Both the position numbers and the translations under genes were made by a program. A stretch of DNA of 64,000 bases from CAYQJS01 sp964417895 (GTDB taxonomy: Bacteria > Chloroflexota > UBA6077 > SHYK01). Below, one piece after another: positions 53,662-62,558 of this stretch. The stretch spans positions 186,001 to 250,000 of the forward strand of contig CAYQJS010000001.1 of assembly GCA_964417895.1 (NCBI GenBank). Reading direction: 5' to 3'. Every line of letters starts with the position of its first letter. Within the stretch, counting starts at the first letter, position 1. The notes below the pieces were generated by a model. The model did not search any database. It saw nothing but the letters and a program-made list of their open reading frames with translations, and was not told the origin of the DNA.

Positions 53662-54753
53662 ATGACGCAAGTAACTCCGCGGCCCTTCTACGCTGAGGCC
53701 AGCATCCGGCGGCACCGCTCGCTTTACGAAAGTTGGAAGGAAGCCGAGGGTATCGCCACCGTGCGCGGAATCTCCGCTAACTTAACCGAGGTGGAACTCA
53801 CCCCCTGGGAGAACCGGGGTGGGTCGGCGGTTTTTATCGATCTCGACGGTTCCGTGGGGGTTAGCGACGGTTACGTGTATGAGCTTGCGCCGAGAGAGTC
53901 CTCCCGACCCGTAAGGCACATGTATGACGAGACGGCATACGTCCTTCGGGGTCAGGGCGCAACCGCCGTATGGCTTGACGGAGGGAAGAAACAGACGTTC
54001 GAGTGGAACGCCTCGAGCCTCTTCGCCATCCCACCGAACGCCTGGTACCAGCACTTCAACCTCTCCGGGGACGAGCCTGCCCGCTACTATGGGATGACCT
54101 CTGCACCGGCAGTTATCGATGCGTTCCGGAGCCTCGACTTCGTTTTTGACAATCCCTACGTTTTTCATGACCGCTTCAGCGGCGAGGATGGTTACTTCAA
54201 GCAGGCCGAACGGTCTCCCGATGGCGGCTACCAGACAAACTTTGTGGCAGACGTGCTGGGCTGCGCCATCATGGCGGAAACGGCTGGTTATGGAGAGGGT
54301 AGAGGCCCAGGCGTACGCAGCACTTCATTCAGCCTGGTGAACAACACCCTGCACAACCACACCTCCTCGTGGCCAGTCGGCGTCTACAAACGAGCCCACC
54401 GGCATGGAGCCGGCGTGACTATACTCCTCCTGCGGGGCCAAGGGTATTCGCTCATGTGGCCGAAGGGTGACCCCATCGCTCGGATCGACTGGGGCCCGGG
54501 CACCGTGCTTTCCCCGGGCGACGGCTGGTTTCACCAGCACTTCAACGTTGGCTCGGAGCCGGTTCTGTTCCTGGCCATGTCCTCTGGCGTCGGAGGATAC
54601 GGCCGTCCCAGGCCTGGAGGCGGGTCCTGGCCAGAGGACATCGCATTCGAAGACGAGGACGCGGCGATCCACCGCGAGTTTGAGGCTGAGCTAGTCAAGA
54701 ACGGCGTGCCGTGCCGCATGAGCGACGCCTCTCCCTTCTGTACCGCGAAGTAG
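53662..54753 (+). CDS. Bicupin protein, second type
   Basis: About 363 residues from the ATG at 53662, preceded by GGAGGCAACAGAGAGC; an ATG at 53644 is possible. VRHMYDETAYVLRGQG and NAWYQHFNLSG make a reduced first metal site with Tyr for the second His, and KRAHRHGAGVTILLLRGQG plus GWFHQHFNVG a complete second one. LTPWENRGGSAVFIDLDGS is shared with the 33307 protein. The C-terminus carries AIHREFEAELVKNGVPC but not the HHPH ending of its relatives. Function beyond the cupin fold is unknown. Confidence 0.84.
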   Translation: MTQVTPRPFYAEASIRRHRSLYESWKEAEGIATVRGISANLTEVELTPWENRGGSAVFIDLDGSVGVSDGYVYELAPRESSRPVRHMYDETAYVLRGQGATAVWLDGGKKQTFEWNASSLFAIPPNAWYQHFNLSGDEPARYYGMTSAPAVIDAFRSLDFVFDNPYVFHDRFSGEDGYFKQAERSPDGGYQTNFVADVLGCAIMAETAGYGEGRGPGVRSTSFSLVNNTLHNHTSSWPVGVYKRAHRHGAGVTILLLRGQGYSLMWPKGDPIARIDWGPGTVLSPGDGWFHQHFNVGSEPVLFLAMSSGVGGYGRPRPGGGSWPEDIAFEDEDAAIHREFEAELVKNGVPCRMSDASPFCTAK

Positions 54754-54798
54754 ACACCACGGCGATCGACGCGGCGCGAAAAGAGGAGGTTCCCCCAA

Positions 54799-56502
54799 AT
54801 GATTCGTTCAATTGCTATGGCGCTCGGGTTCGTTGCGGTTGTGACGAGCGCATGCGCCCCAGCAGGAGGGCCCGGCGCGCAGACGGCGGACGGGAATCTG
54901 GAGGTCCGGCAGGACCGTGCGCTTTCTCTCGTGCTTCGAGGTGAGCCTACCAATTTGACCGACAACTGCGCTGGTCGCTGCCACATTATCCGTGCAATGT
55001 TCACGGCTCCGCTGGTCAACGCCGACCGAGGGTTGTCGCCGGTCCTGAGCGATGTTCCGCAACTGCACACGGATAGTTGGGGCGTGTTTCCGGACGGGCG
55101 CATGGAGACCGCGTTTCGCCTCAGGCCAGGGCTGACCTGGCACGACGGAACGCCGCTCACGGCTGAGGACTTTGTGTTCGCCAGACGAGTAGATTCCGGG
55201 AGCGCAGAGCTCGGTCTGCCACCTTCGAATTCAGTAGAGGCGAGGTCCATCGGCGAGGTGCTGGCCCCCCAGCCTAATGTCGTAGTAATCCAGTGGAACC
55301 AGCTGTATGCGGATGCTGACAGCCCAATTCTCGAGCCGCTCCCCAGGCACATTCTGGAAGCACCGCTGGACGCCGCCCTCGCCCAAGGGCGAGGCGACCT
55401 CTTTTTCGGCCACTCGTACTGGACCGACGAGTTCGTCGGGCTGGGGCCTTATCGGCTTGCGCGTTGGGAGCACGGAGCTTTTCTCGATGCCATCGCCTTT
55501 GACGGATACGCTCTTGGGCGCCCCAGGATAGACAAGATCGTGGTGACCTGGAGCACCGACCCCAACGCTACCCTCGCTCGCTTACTCGCCGGGGACAGCC
55601 ACCTTGCGATGGATGAGGGCATCGATTTCCAGCAAGCGGTCCACTTACGACGGGAATGGAACCGGACCGGAGCCGGAGTAGTGACCCTGGCGCCAGTGCA
55701 GAATCGGTATCTGGGGACACAGTTCCGGCCGGCCTATTCGAACCCCAAGGCCCTCCTCGACGTACGAGTACGGAAGGCCAGCCTCCACGCTATCGACCGC
55801 CAGGCTCTCGTGGACGCCCTGCTCGAGGGCGAGGGCATCGTGGCCGAGAGCTTCGCCTTCCCGAACGAGCCGTTCGACGAGGCTTTGAATCGAGTGATGG
55901 AGAAGTACCCCTATGACCTGCGGCGCACCGAAGATCTCATGCGGGAAGCGGGCTTCACCAAAGGCTCGGACGGCGTCTACGCGAGCCCAGATGAGGGTCG
56001 GTTCGCCCCCGAAGTCTTAGGAGTCGCCGAGGGAATCGAGGGAATCGAAGCCACAGCTGTGGCGGACTTCTTCCGCAGAGCTGGCATCGACGCGCAGCTT
56101 CGCCTGCTTCCGTCATCCGTACTGAGCCGAGACAACGAGCTGAAGTCCACCTACCCTGCGTTCCGAGGCAACCAGGCCATGCTGCCAGAGAGGATCACCA
56201 GATCCGGCATCGCCTCGGCGGAGAATCGATGGTCCGGCGTGAACAAGACTGGCTACAGCAATCCGGATCACGATCGCCTCTATGACCTCTGGACAAAGAC
56301 GCTGGAGAAAGGCGAGCGCGACCAACTCCAAGTCCAAATGTACAAGGGCATGAACGACAGCCTGCCGGGCCTGCCGCTCTACTACAACTACTGGGTCATT
56401 GCGCACTCTGTCGATCTGGCGGGCCCTCTGCCGCGGATACCACAGTACAGAAGCTCGGCCCGCATCTACGGAAACCTCTTTCAGTGGCGCTGGATCCGCT
56501 GA
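54799..56502 (+). CDS. Family 5 solute-binding lipoprotein (subgroup III)
   Basis: 567 residues from the ATG at 54799, 11 bases after AGAGGAGG. Lipobox VVTSAC with Cys19. LTWHDGTPLTAEDFVFARRV, PRHILEAPLDAAL, VRVRKASLHAIDRQALVDAL and YPYDLRRTEDLMREAGFTKG are near matches to the 39399 copy, including the tail FQWRWIR. Between two cupin genes 45 and 57 bases away. Confidence 0.93.
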   Translation: MIRSIAMALGFVAVVTSACAPAGGPGAQTADGNLEVRQDRALSLVLRGEPTNLTDNCAGRCHIIRAMFTAPLVNADRGLSPVLSDVPQLHTDSWGVFPDGRMETAFRLRPGLTWHDGTPLTAEDFVFARRVDSGSAELGLPPSNSVEARSIGEVLAPQPNVVVIQWNQLYADADSPILEPLPRHILEAPLDAALAQGRGDLFFGHSYWTDEFVGLGPYRLARWEHGAFLDAIAFDGYALGRPRIDKIVVTWSTDPNATLARLLAGDSHLAMDEGIDFQQAVHLRREWNRTGAGVVTLAPVQNRYLGTQFRPAYSNPKALLDVRVRKASLHAIDRQALVDALLEGEGIVAESFAFPNEPFDEALNRVMEKYPYDLRRTEDLMREAGFTKGSDGVYASPDEGRFAPEVLGVAEGIEGIEATAVADFFRRAGIDAQLRLLPSSVLSRDNELKSTYPAFRGNQAMLPERITRSGIASAENRWSGVNKTGYSNPDHDRLYDLWTKTLEKGERDQLQVQMYKGMNDSLPGLPLYYNYWVIAHSVDLAGPLPRIPQYRSSARIYGNLFQWRWIR

Positions 56503-56559
56503 CGACCACGATCCCCGACAGGCAGATCAGCCGAATTAGGCAAGCAGAAAGGGGTGACC

Positions 56560-57639
56560 ATGGCAGCTCCCGAGTTCCCGGACATCGAAAGTCTCGAACG
56601 CTATATGGCTGAACACAACTTTGCCATCAACCGTTACCTTCCGAGCGAACCGGCCGTGCTTCGCCCCTTCCATTGGAAGTGGAGGGAGATGGAACCGGCC
56701 ATCATCGCGCTGACCAAGCTCATGCCGCTGGCCACCAGCGAAGAGGACCGCGCCAATGGCGTGTTGAGGCGGACGACCCAGCGGGTGAACCCGAGAAACT
56801 CCAGGGAGGCGAAGGTCCCGCTGGCCTTGTCGGTTCAGTCTGTCCTGCCTGGCGAGCAGGCAATCTCGCATCGACACAGCGCGGGCGCGACCCGATTCGT
56901 GATCAAGGGGTCCCCGCACGCCTACACCATGGTCCACGGCGAGCCTTTTCCGTTGGAGGAGGGTGACTTCATCACGACTCCGCAGCTGACCTGGCATGGG
57001 CACGTCAACGAGTCGGATGACTACGTGCTCTGGCTCGATGGACTGGACAGCCGCTATGCGGGCCTTGGGGCTAGTTTCCACGAGGAGTGGCCGGATGCCT
57101 ATGAGCCCGTGCACCATGACCGCATCGACCAGACGCTGAAGACTCTCGGCGGCCACCTGCGGCTGGCTTCATACCCGGGCGTTACCCATCCCCTGGGCCC
57201 GGAGGTTCAGCATGCAGGACTCAAGCATCCTCCCGGATTCCGCTACCCATGGAAGCAGGCGTCTGCCGCGCTCGGCGCGATGAAGCAGAACGAGGATGAG
57301 GCCGATCCGTTCGACTGTTACACCCTGACCTACAGCCACCCACTGACCGGCGGTCCGACCTTTCCCACGACGGCGAACGAAATGACCCTGCTCACATCCG
57401 GATTCAGGGGCCGGGACCACCGGCACAACAGCACGGTCATCTACCACGCGTTCCGGGGTCACGGGGTCATGATCGTCGAGGGTGAGCGCTTCGAGTGGTC
57501 CAAGGGCGATTTTATCGAGCTTCCCGCCTGGACCATCCACCGCAACGAGAACCCATACGGTGACGACGCCTTCCTCTATTCCTTCACAGACTGGCCAGCC
57601 CAGAAGGCGCTGGGGCAGTTCTTCTATCAGGAACTCTGA
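56560..57639 (+). CDS. Gentisate dioxygenase-like bicupin
   Basis: 359 residues from the ATG at 56560 after AAAGGGGTGACC. The first domain is intact (ISHRHSAGATRFVIKG and WHGHVNES). In the second, DHRHNSTVIYHAFRGHG is present but the later motif is IHRNENPYG, with Asn where its paralogues have His. SYPGVTHPLGPEVQHAG is an insertion between the domains not seen in the other three. It is the last intact gene of the rightward array and is followed by a hairpin. Confidence 0.88.
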   Translation: MAAPEFPDIESLERYMAEHNFAINRYLPSEPAVLRPFHWKWREMEPAIIALTKLMPLATSEEDRANGVLRRTTQRVNPRNSREAKVPLALSVQSVLPGEQAISHRHSAGATRFVIKGSPHAYTMVHGEPFPLEEGDFITTPQLTWHGHVNESDDYVLWLDGLDSRYAGLGASFHEEWPDAYEPVHHDRIDQTLKTLGGHLRLASYPGVTHPLGPEVQHAGLKHPPGFRYPWKQASAALGAMKQNEDEADPFDCYTLTYSHPLTGGPTFPTTANEMTLLTSGFRGRDHRHNSTVIYHAFRGHGVMIVEGERFEWSKGDFIELPAWTIHRNENPYGDDAFLYSFTDWPAQKALGQFFYQEL

Positions 57640-57666
57640 AATGGCTTGCCATGCGTAGTTCGGTCG

Positions 57667-57684
57667 GCGCCATCCTGATGGCGC
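57667..57684 (+). terminator. Hairpin after the last rightward cupin
   Basis: GCGCCATC (57667-57674) and GATGGCGC (57677-57684) form a perfect 8-base stem with a two-base spacer, 27 bases after the stop. It is followed by TTGCATTCGTTG, only weakly T-rich, so termination is possible but not certain. Confidence 0.35.
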
Positions 57685-57788
57685 TTGCATTCGTTGCTGC
57701 TGGGTGGCCCGGCCGGTGAAGGGCCACGGCGCCCCGCAGGCTCGGGCTATGATATCCGGGCCCAGCAACTGCCGTGAGGTGAATGCTC

Positions 57789-58061
57789 ATGCGAGTAATT
57801 GATACCGATGGCCACGTCGTAGAAACGGAACGCACCTGGGACTTCATGGATCCCTCGGATGCCAAATATCGGCCCTACATCGCTACGGAAAAGAACGCGT
57901 CAGGAAGGCCGCGAGAACAGTGGGTCATCGATGGCCGGATGGTTCGCGGACGGCACCCTAGCACGCGATCAGGCAGCCGCCACTGCGGCGATGCGGGCGG
58001 CCTTCTAGGGGCCGACGCGAGCGCTTTGGCGAATTGGGGGGATCTTTGGACGCAAGCTTGA
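57789..58061 (+). pseudogene. Truncated amidohydrolase family 2 gene
   Basis: From the ATG at 57789 (GAGGTGA upstream) the frame reads MRVIDTDGHVVETERTWDFM and on to REQWVIDGRMVRGR, matching the N-terminus of the 38351 protein (MPIIDSDAHVIETEHTWDYL). Similarity ends near 57951; the rest of the frame to 58061 is unrelated. The His and late Asp metal motifs are absent. It marks the right end of the array, where foreign sequence begins. Confidence 0.78.
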
Positions 58062-58063
58062 GC

Positions 58064-58358
58064 ATGCCGCTTTCCCGCGATGAGGAGGCGACGATCACCA
58101 AGGTGGGGCACCAGGTAGCGGTTGGAACATGCCACGTCAAGGCAACGTTCGAACCGCCGCAGTCTCATCGGCCTGGGAAGGTGGAAGTGGACGTGTGGGA
58201 CGTCCAGTGGGAAGCGGGCGCACGACGACAAGGAGCGCTACGCGCTGCGCTTCCAGGATGGCTACGCCGTCTGCGTGCAACTGGTGGACGTGCAGCACGG
58301 ATCGTGGCAGGTAACCACCCAGGAAGTGCTCGGCCCCGGCGACGAGCGAATCCAGTAG
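58064..58358 (+). pseudogene. Frameshifted small hypothetical gene
   Basis: A frame from about 58064 reads VGHQVAVGTCHVKATFEPP and VEVDVWDVQWEAG; one base over it continues HDDKERYALRFQDGYAVCVQ and GSWQVTTQEVLGPGDERIQ before a stop at 58358. The two halves look like one beta-rich protein of about 98 residues broken by a one-base indel near 58213. The family is not recognised and no clear ribosome site is seen. Confidence 0.4.
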
Positions 58359-58481
58359 GCCGCGGCCAGGATGGCTCTCCTAGGCGTTCAGCGCCTCTCC
58401 ACGTTGGGGCCAAAGCACCAAGTTCCAACCCTGGTTGGGTACAGCCTCCGGAACTCCGACTCACTGAGCTTCCCACAGTCA

Positions 58482-58874
58482 TCAATGCTGCTCGGCCTCA
58501 ACCATCGCGGCATGGCTTACATGCATTCCCCGAGTCGCCCGATTGAAGGAATCCGGATGCGGCGTGTCCTGTATAGGAAACGCGGTGTTCTGATCGGGCA
58601 CTGCCCGGTTCAGCCGAACAAGCTCGAACGCAAGGTAGTCGAGTGCCGATCGTTGGTTATGAAGGGCGTCACCGATGATGACGGCCCAGTCGATCACTGG
58701 CGGAGCGGTAAGCTCGATTCGCTGAATGGCGTAGCCAGGCTCGGAGCTACTGTCTAGAACTTCCAAGTACGGAACTGCGCTCAGAAACTGAGTTCGTTGC
58801 TCCGTAAGGTAGTTAGCATGCTGCTCGCCGCGTTGCAGCTTGGCTACGCATCCATCAAGCGGATGGCTAGGCAT
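58482..58874 (-). CDS. Hypothetical protein with IIGDALHNQRSALDYLAFEL motif
   Basis: 130 residues. The central DWAVIIGDALHNQRSALDYL matches a widespread uncharacterised family (recalled as GDALHNLRSALDHLA) whose members are usually about twice as long. The stop after MVEAEQH therefore probably truncates it. It is the most downstream gene of a leftward block of short uncharacterised genes. Confidence 0.6.
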   Translation of the reverse strand: MPSHPLDGCVAKLQRGEQHANYLTEQRTQFLSAVPYLEVLDSSSEPGYAIQRIELTAPPVIDWAVIIGDALHNQRSALDYLAFELVRLNRAVPDQNTAFPIQDTPHPDSFNRATRGMHVSHAAMVEAEQH

Positions 58875-58907
58875 CTGGAGTGATCCACCCTCGGGACAGC
58901 CCGTGCA

Positions 58908-59267
58908 TTACTTCCACCCCCTTGCTTCTCGCTCGGTGATGTTCGCTTGAACTGAGCCGGAGTCGATGCGCCTCCGTACCGCCAGACCCCCTTCTTCCAG
59001 TGCCAGTGTCTCTGGGGGCCGGGTATCACTCCCCCGCCGAGCCGCTAGGACGCTCACGCTATAAACCAAGATGTAGGGCTCCTCCCAACCGGAGTCGAGC
59101 GGCTCGACAAAGAACGCGCACCTCCATTCACGCATCGACTTATCGTGCGCTGGCCCTGCCGTTGCTATTCCGAAGCCTTCGTACTCTTCTACTTCCTCTG
59201 CCAACCGTCCCATCCTTCCTGCGCGTTTTCCTAGCGCGTCTCCACGCCTAGATTGAGGGCATATCAC
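58908..59267 (-). CDS. Hypothetical protein
   Basis: At most 119 residues. The segment EEVEEYEGFGIATAGPAHDK to MREWRCAFFVEPLDSGWEEP and YILVYSVSVLAARRG looks like a small alpha/beta domain; a start at the internal Met before GRLAEEVEEY is possible. It overlaps the next upstream gene by 4 bases. No family is recognised. Confidence 0.45.
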   Translation of the reverse strand: MICPQSRRGDALGKRAGRMGRLAEEVEEYEGFGIATAGPAHDKSMREWRCAFFVEPLDSGWEEPYILVYSVSVLAARRGSDTRPPETLALEEGGLAVRRRIDSGSVQANITEREARGWK

Positions 59268-59921
59268 GCGGGCTGGCGACTGGCCACGCCGAGCATCCGT
59301 TGCACGGTTGCTTCGATTTCGGCTCTCGCCTTGTTCATAGCAGCCATGGCCTGATCCAGTCGCGTCGGATCCAGATCGGTTACCGCGCTACCGTCCGCAT
59401 TGACACTCACACTAGCGGCGTAAGCCGTGAAGACATCGACAGCCTCGGTGAGAGGCGGATCGAACCACAACTTATTTTTCGAGATGAAGTCAATTAGGGC
59501 CGTCGTCGCTTCTCGGCGTTCGTCATCCGTCGCCTGTCGTAGCGACTCGGACATTTTCCCGGCCGCGGTCCAACCAGTCGCGTTCACAGCAATTTGAGCT
59601 TCCCACATAAGTTAAGTTAAGTTTGTAGAGTTCTGCGAGGGCGTCGAGACGACGATCGTGCAGCCGCGAAAAGCGAATCTCGCGTTCGTAAGCCTCTGCC
59701 CGTAGCTCAGTCTTTAGGTGCTCAAGGGCAGCGTCCGTCTCCGCCCTGTACACCTGCTTTAGTTTTTCCAGGCGCGCGTCGACAAACGCTTTCAAAAAGA
59801 ACGACGCGACGCCCCCAAACGCGGCTGATGAGACGAGCGCGGTAACTATGGTGATCACGATCCCACCGAGATCCGTTGTGGCGGGCACAACAGGGGGAGC
59901 GGCCGCGAGAAACAATGACAT
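59264..59921 (-). pseudogene. Membrane-anchored coiled protein disrupted by an ACTTA repeat
   Basis: From the ATG at 59921 there is one transmembrane segment (GGIVITIVTALVSSAAFGGV), then a basic coiled helix ending FSRLHDRRLDALAELYKL. Here the gene contains three tandem ACTTA units. The present frame runs off into VGSSNCCERDW, while the other frame continues MWEAQIAVNATGWTAAGKMS and FISKNKLWFDPPLTEAVDVF to 59264. With a single ACTTA unit the two halves join exactly in frame (LYKL-MWEAQIA). The whole resembles a common family of N-terminally anchored proteins with a helical core; function unknown. It may be switched off or be phase-variable. Confidence 0.65.
59608..59622. repeat. Three tandem TAAGT (ACTTA) pentamers inside a coding region
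   Basis: TAAGT occurs three times without interruption. Removing two units restores a continuous reading frame of about 215 codons across 59264-59921. Repeat number change would switch the frame. Confidence 0.85.
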
Positions 59922-60139
59922 TCTCGAACCCCCTGCCCTTGTGCGGGGTGTGCCCTGCCCCTTCGCCAGAAGGCCCACCAGGGCAATGACGCAACAGGCC
60001 GCCCAGCGAGCCTAGCGCGATACGTGGCCCCCCAATCCCAGAATCCGACGGCCTCCGGGCCGGAGAGGCCCTCAGGACGCGTCCTAGCGCGTCTGTGTGC
60101 CTAAAACCCTCTGGGTTTCGCGGTTGCCCGGTTTCAGGT

Positions 60140-60862
60140 TCACGTCTCCGCGTATCGTTCCTGTAGTGCGAGGCGGGCTGCCACGAACCGCTCGTTTTTC
60201 TTCGCCTTCTCCAAATTCTCCTTTGCGTACGACGCCATTTCGGGGGCGACCGCAACCCAATTAGCGAAGATATTCCCCGCCGCTTCACACAATTGTTCCA
60301 CGCTACTCGCGAGGGGCCGTTCGTTAACGCTCAGGCCGCCGATTCCTAACCGTCGGCCTTGAGTAGGTTGTGCCAGCCAATCGACAAGCAATCTCCGCGT
60401 CGTCCTCGGTAGCAACACTGAAAATAGCAGCCCTGGGTGCACCCAATACTCAAGGAGGTAGGCACACTGTTCGGGGGTTAGTAGCATCGCGCCGCTAGGC
60501 GGCTCGTTAAGCTTCAGCAGCCCAGCATGGATGTGCCCTATGACTGGTTCATAGAGGGTTTCAAAACTCAACTCTTCAGCCGATGAAAGATCAAGCGCCT
60601 TGTCCATCTCGTTTGGGAGCGACAGCACAAAGGTCGGCCAGTCGCCAAACCCCGAAATATTCGCCAGCGCGAGCTCTGCGGCATCCGTATCAGCAAGCCC
60701 GAGCTCTCCCCCAATGAAAAACACGGACTTCGCCATTGGCGGTATCGCGGCGTACTCACAGATTTGTTCCCTGCTGAACAGCCCCTTCTTTCGGAAGGGT
60801 AGCAACGGGGTCATTGTGTTACCAACGAACCTTGCGAACGTCGAGTTTGGATCACGACGCAT
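60140..60862 (-). CDS. Hypothetical protein
   Basis: 240 residues from the ATG at 60862 after GAGGGTAGATTG, a leader similar to that of the HNH gene at 7918. PFRKKGLFSREQICEYAAIP, LGLADTDAAELALANISGFG and LLTPEQCAYLLEYWVHPGLL show a soluble mixed helical protein with no signal peptide. I do not recognise a family. The interval to 59922 holds no intact gene, only a stop-bounded frame ending VIALVGLLAKGQG. Confidence 0.6.
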   Translation of the reverse strand: MRRDPNSTFARFVGNTMTPLLPFRKKGLFSREQICEYAAIPPMAKSVFFIGGELGLADTDAAELALANISGFGDWPTFVLSLPNEMDKALDLSSAEELSFETLYEPVIGHIHAGLLKLNEPPSGAMLLTPEQCAYLLEYWVHPGLLFSVLLPRTTRRLLVDWLAQPTQGRRLGIGGLSVNERPLASSVEQLCEAAGNIFANWVAVAPEMASYAKENLEKAKKNERFVAARLALQERYAET

Positions 60863-60960
60863 CAATCTACCCTCGTTCTAGCTTGACAACGGCGTGTTCA
60901 CCGGCCCCGCCGCCAGAAAGCCCACCATGGCGACGACGCGGCCGACAGCTCGCTACCCCT

Positions 60961-61242
60961 TCATCTGCGCTGATCCCAAGCCCACCGAAGAAAAAATCCA
61001 TAGGAGTCCGCAGGTTCCGCCAGCCTCAGTGGAAATCGAATGAGCGGAGCGAGCCTGGATTCACAGGTGCTCTCCGTGCGGTTGCCTACTCGACGCTCAG
61101 TACACGTGCGTTCTACCTCTCGCCAAGGGACGAACAGGAATGTGGCGACGATGACGCCCAGGAACGCAAGCAGTCCACCCCAGTCCGCACCGAACTTGAG
61201 AATGGATTCGAGCATCCTGGCGAGGGCTTCGAGAGGCTCCAT
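60961..61242 (-). CDS. Small single-span membrane protein
   Basis: 93 residues from the ATG at 61242 after ACGAGGAA. MEPLEALARMLESILKFGAD is followed by one hydrophobic span (WGGLLAFLGVIVATFLFVPW) and then a basic, Cys-containing tail with TERRVGNRTESTCESRLAP. It probably sits in the membrane with the tail in the cytoplasm by the positive-inside rule. Family unknown. The longer upstream frame to 61482 is not supported. Confidence 0.5.
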   Translation of the reverse strand: MEPLEALARMLESILKFGADWGGLLAFLGVIVATFLFVPWREVERTCTERRVGNRTESTCESRLAPLIRFPLRLAEPADSYGFFLRWAWDQRR

Positions 61243-61418
61243 TTCCTCGTCCCTTCCGCTTAACCGAGCTTTATGCGGGGCAGCCGGCGGATTTGGAGGT
61301 AACGCACTTTCATCGTGCAAGGGCGTTGCAGCTCCGGGATAGCCACACCGTTTCATCGTGCAACGGGGCAGGCCGGGGATCGCAGCAAGAGCCGGCAGTG
61401 GGCCGGCAATGGGCGACG

Positions 61419-62138
61419 CTAGCCATCGCGATCCCGCTCTTCCTGAGCCGCCCAGTCCGCGGGCACTGAGGTGCGCTGCCACTCCCTAACCCGGTTGCCG
61501 AACCAGCCGGAAGCCGATCGCTTCTCGTGTCCAAGGAGCAAATGGAACATGTCCAACGCATCGTTGAGGGCCAGGATGGCAACGAGGGTGTCGGAAGCCG
61601 TCCGCAGGAACTGCTTATGGTTGTAATAGGGCCCCAGGCGGATTGTCTTTGGCTCGGTTTCCTCGTCGAGGAGATACCGAACCCCGAGGCGATCGACGTG
61701 TGCGAACTTATGGAGACTCTTCATTCCTGATCGAATGATGTCGCCGCCCGAAGCACCTCTCTCCTCTTCGAGCTTCTTGAGCATGGCTCCAAACCAAGGC
61801 GTGTCCTCACTCAGGTTGGTAAAGCGAGGAAGTTCATCCGGGAAGTTTCTGAGGTACCAAATGGCCATCCAGTCCTCTGTGGCAAGTCTCACCAGGTTGA
61901 TGGCTTGCGAGTAGTAGCCACGCGTTGCCGCTTCGTAGGAGCACCGGAGGGAATTGATCGCCTGGGCGAAGAGGATCGCCTGTATTTGCTGAGGTGCCTC
62001 GACTTTCTTCATGCCGCTGAGCACGTCCAAGCCACGAACCAGTAGGTTGAACCCATCGAGCCACAGGCTGATCGTCGCCGAGTGCTCCTGCTCAGTGCGT
62101 GCGACATTCGCTTCTTCTTGTTGCGTCCAGTCATCCAT
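61419..62138 (-). CDS. DUF5677-like hypothetical protein
   Basis: 239 residues from the ATG at 62138, 9 bases after AAGGAG. All-helical: LWLDGFNLLVRGLDVLSGMK, LRCSYEAATRGYYSQAINLV and RLATEDWMAIWYLRN resemble the start of proteins in the DUF5677 group, which are uncharacterised and often found in accessory regions. The Lys-Phe-Ala-His (KFAHVD) motif at mid-length is typical. It is the first gene of the leftward accessory block. Confidence 0.6.
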   Translation of the reverse strand: MDDWTQQEEANVARTEQEHSATISLWLDGFNLLVRGLDVLSGMKKVEAPQQIQAILFAQAINSLRCSYEAATRGYYSQAINLVRLATEDWMAIWYLRNFPDELPRFTNLSEDTPWFGAMLKKLEEERGASGGDIIRSGMKSLHKFAHVDRLGVRYLLDEETEPKTIRLGPYYNHKQFLRTASDTLVAILALNDALDMFHLLLGHEKRSASGWFGNRVREWQRTSVPADWAAQEERDRDG

Positions 62139-62396
62139 GAGGGTGGCTCCTTAATCAAGTCTGCCACGACGCGCAATGGGCACCCCGGCATCGTCGCCGC
62201 TGACGGTTCCAACCTCGACGAGCCCACCACATATCGAGAGGCGAGGCACTCTAGAGCCGACATTCAGCGTCGCATCGCGCCTCACAACAGTCCGTGCTTT
62301 GTTTCGCGACACGGAGAGCCGTTCCTCAGGGGCCTCAGTACGGGATGTAAACGCGGCCCCACAGGAAGCTTATGCGCGGCTCTTACGCTGTCGTAA

Positions 62397-62510
62397 TTCC
62401 AGATGATAACTGAACAGTTTTCGCTCAAGAGCCCCCACGCGTGAGACAGCGCTAAGAGCAAGATGGCTCTTATCAGCGGGTTCAGGGTTCGAGTCTCAGG
62501 CGGCTCACCA
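62397..62510 (+). repeat. Repeat copy 2 with a longer tRNA-Lys(CTT)-like relic
   Basis: Bases 62397-62483 match copy 1 at 8006-8093. From 62429 an 82-base tRNA-like sequence follows: GAGCCCC acceptor start, anticodon arm GGCTCTTATCAGC, T loop TTCGAGT, and an acceptor 3' strand GCGGCTC followed by ACCA at 62510. The two acceptor strands pair at six of seven positions. The anticodon loop (62467-62472) has lost one A, the T stem has a mismatch and the D arm is too long, so this is a pseudo-tRNA. The 62139-62396 stretch to its left has no gene. Confidence 0.6.
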
Positions 62511-62558
62511 GTCAGTTCCTCGCGGCATCGTCATCGTCTCCGTCCAGCTCGGATCTCC

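Noticed and set aside
62429..62510. Functional tRNA-Lys gene
   Set aside because: The anticodon loop lacks one base, the T stem has a mismatch and the D arm is about six bases too long; I treat it as a relic.
8006..62510. The tRNA-like repeats as exact borders of one integrated catabolic island
   Set aside because: Binding-protein genes of the same subgroups lie outside both repeats, and no integrase or recombinase gene is present in the window.
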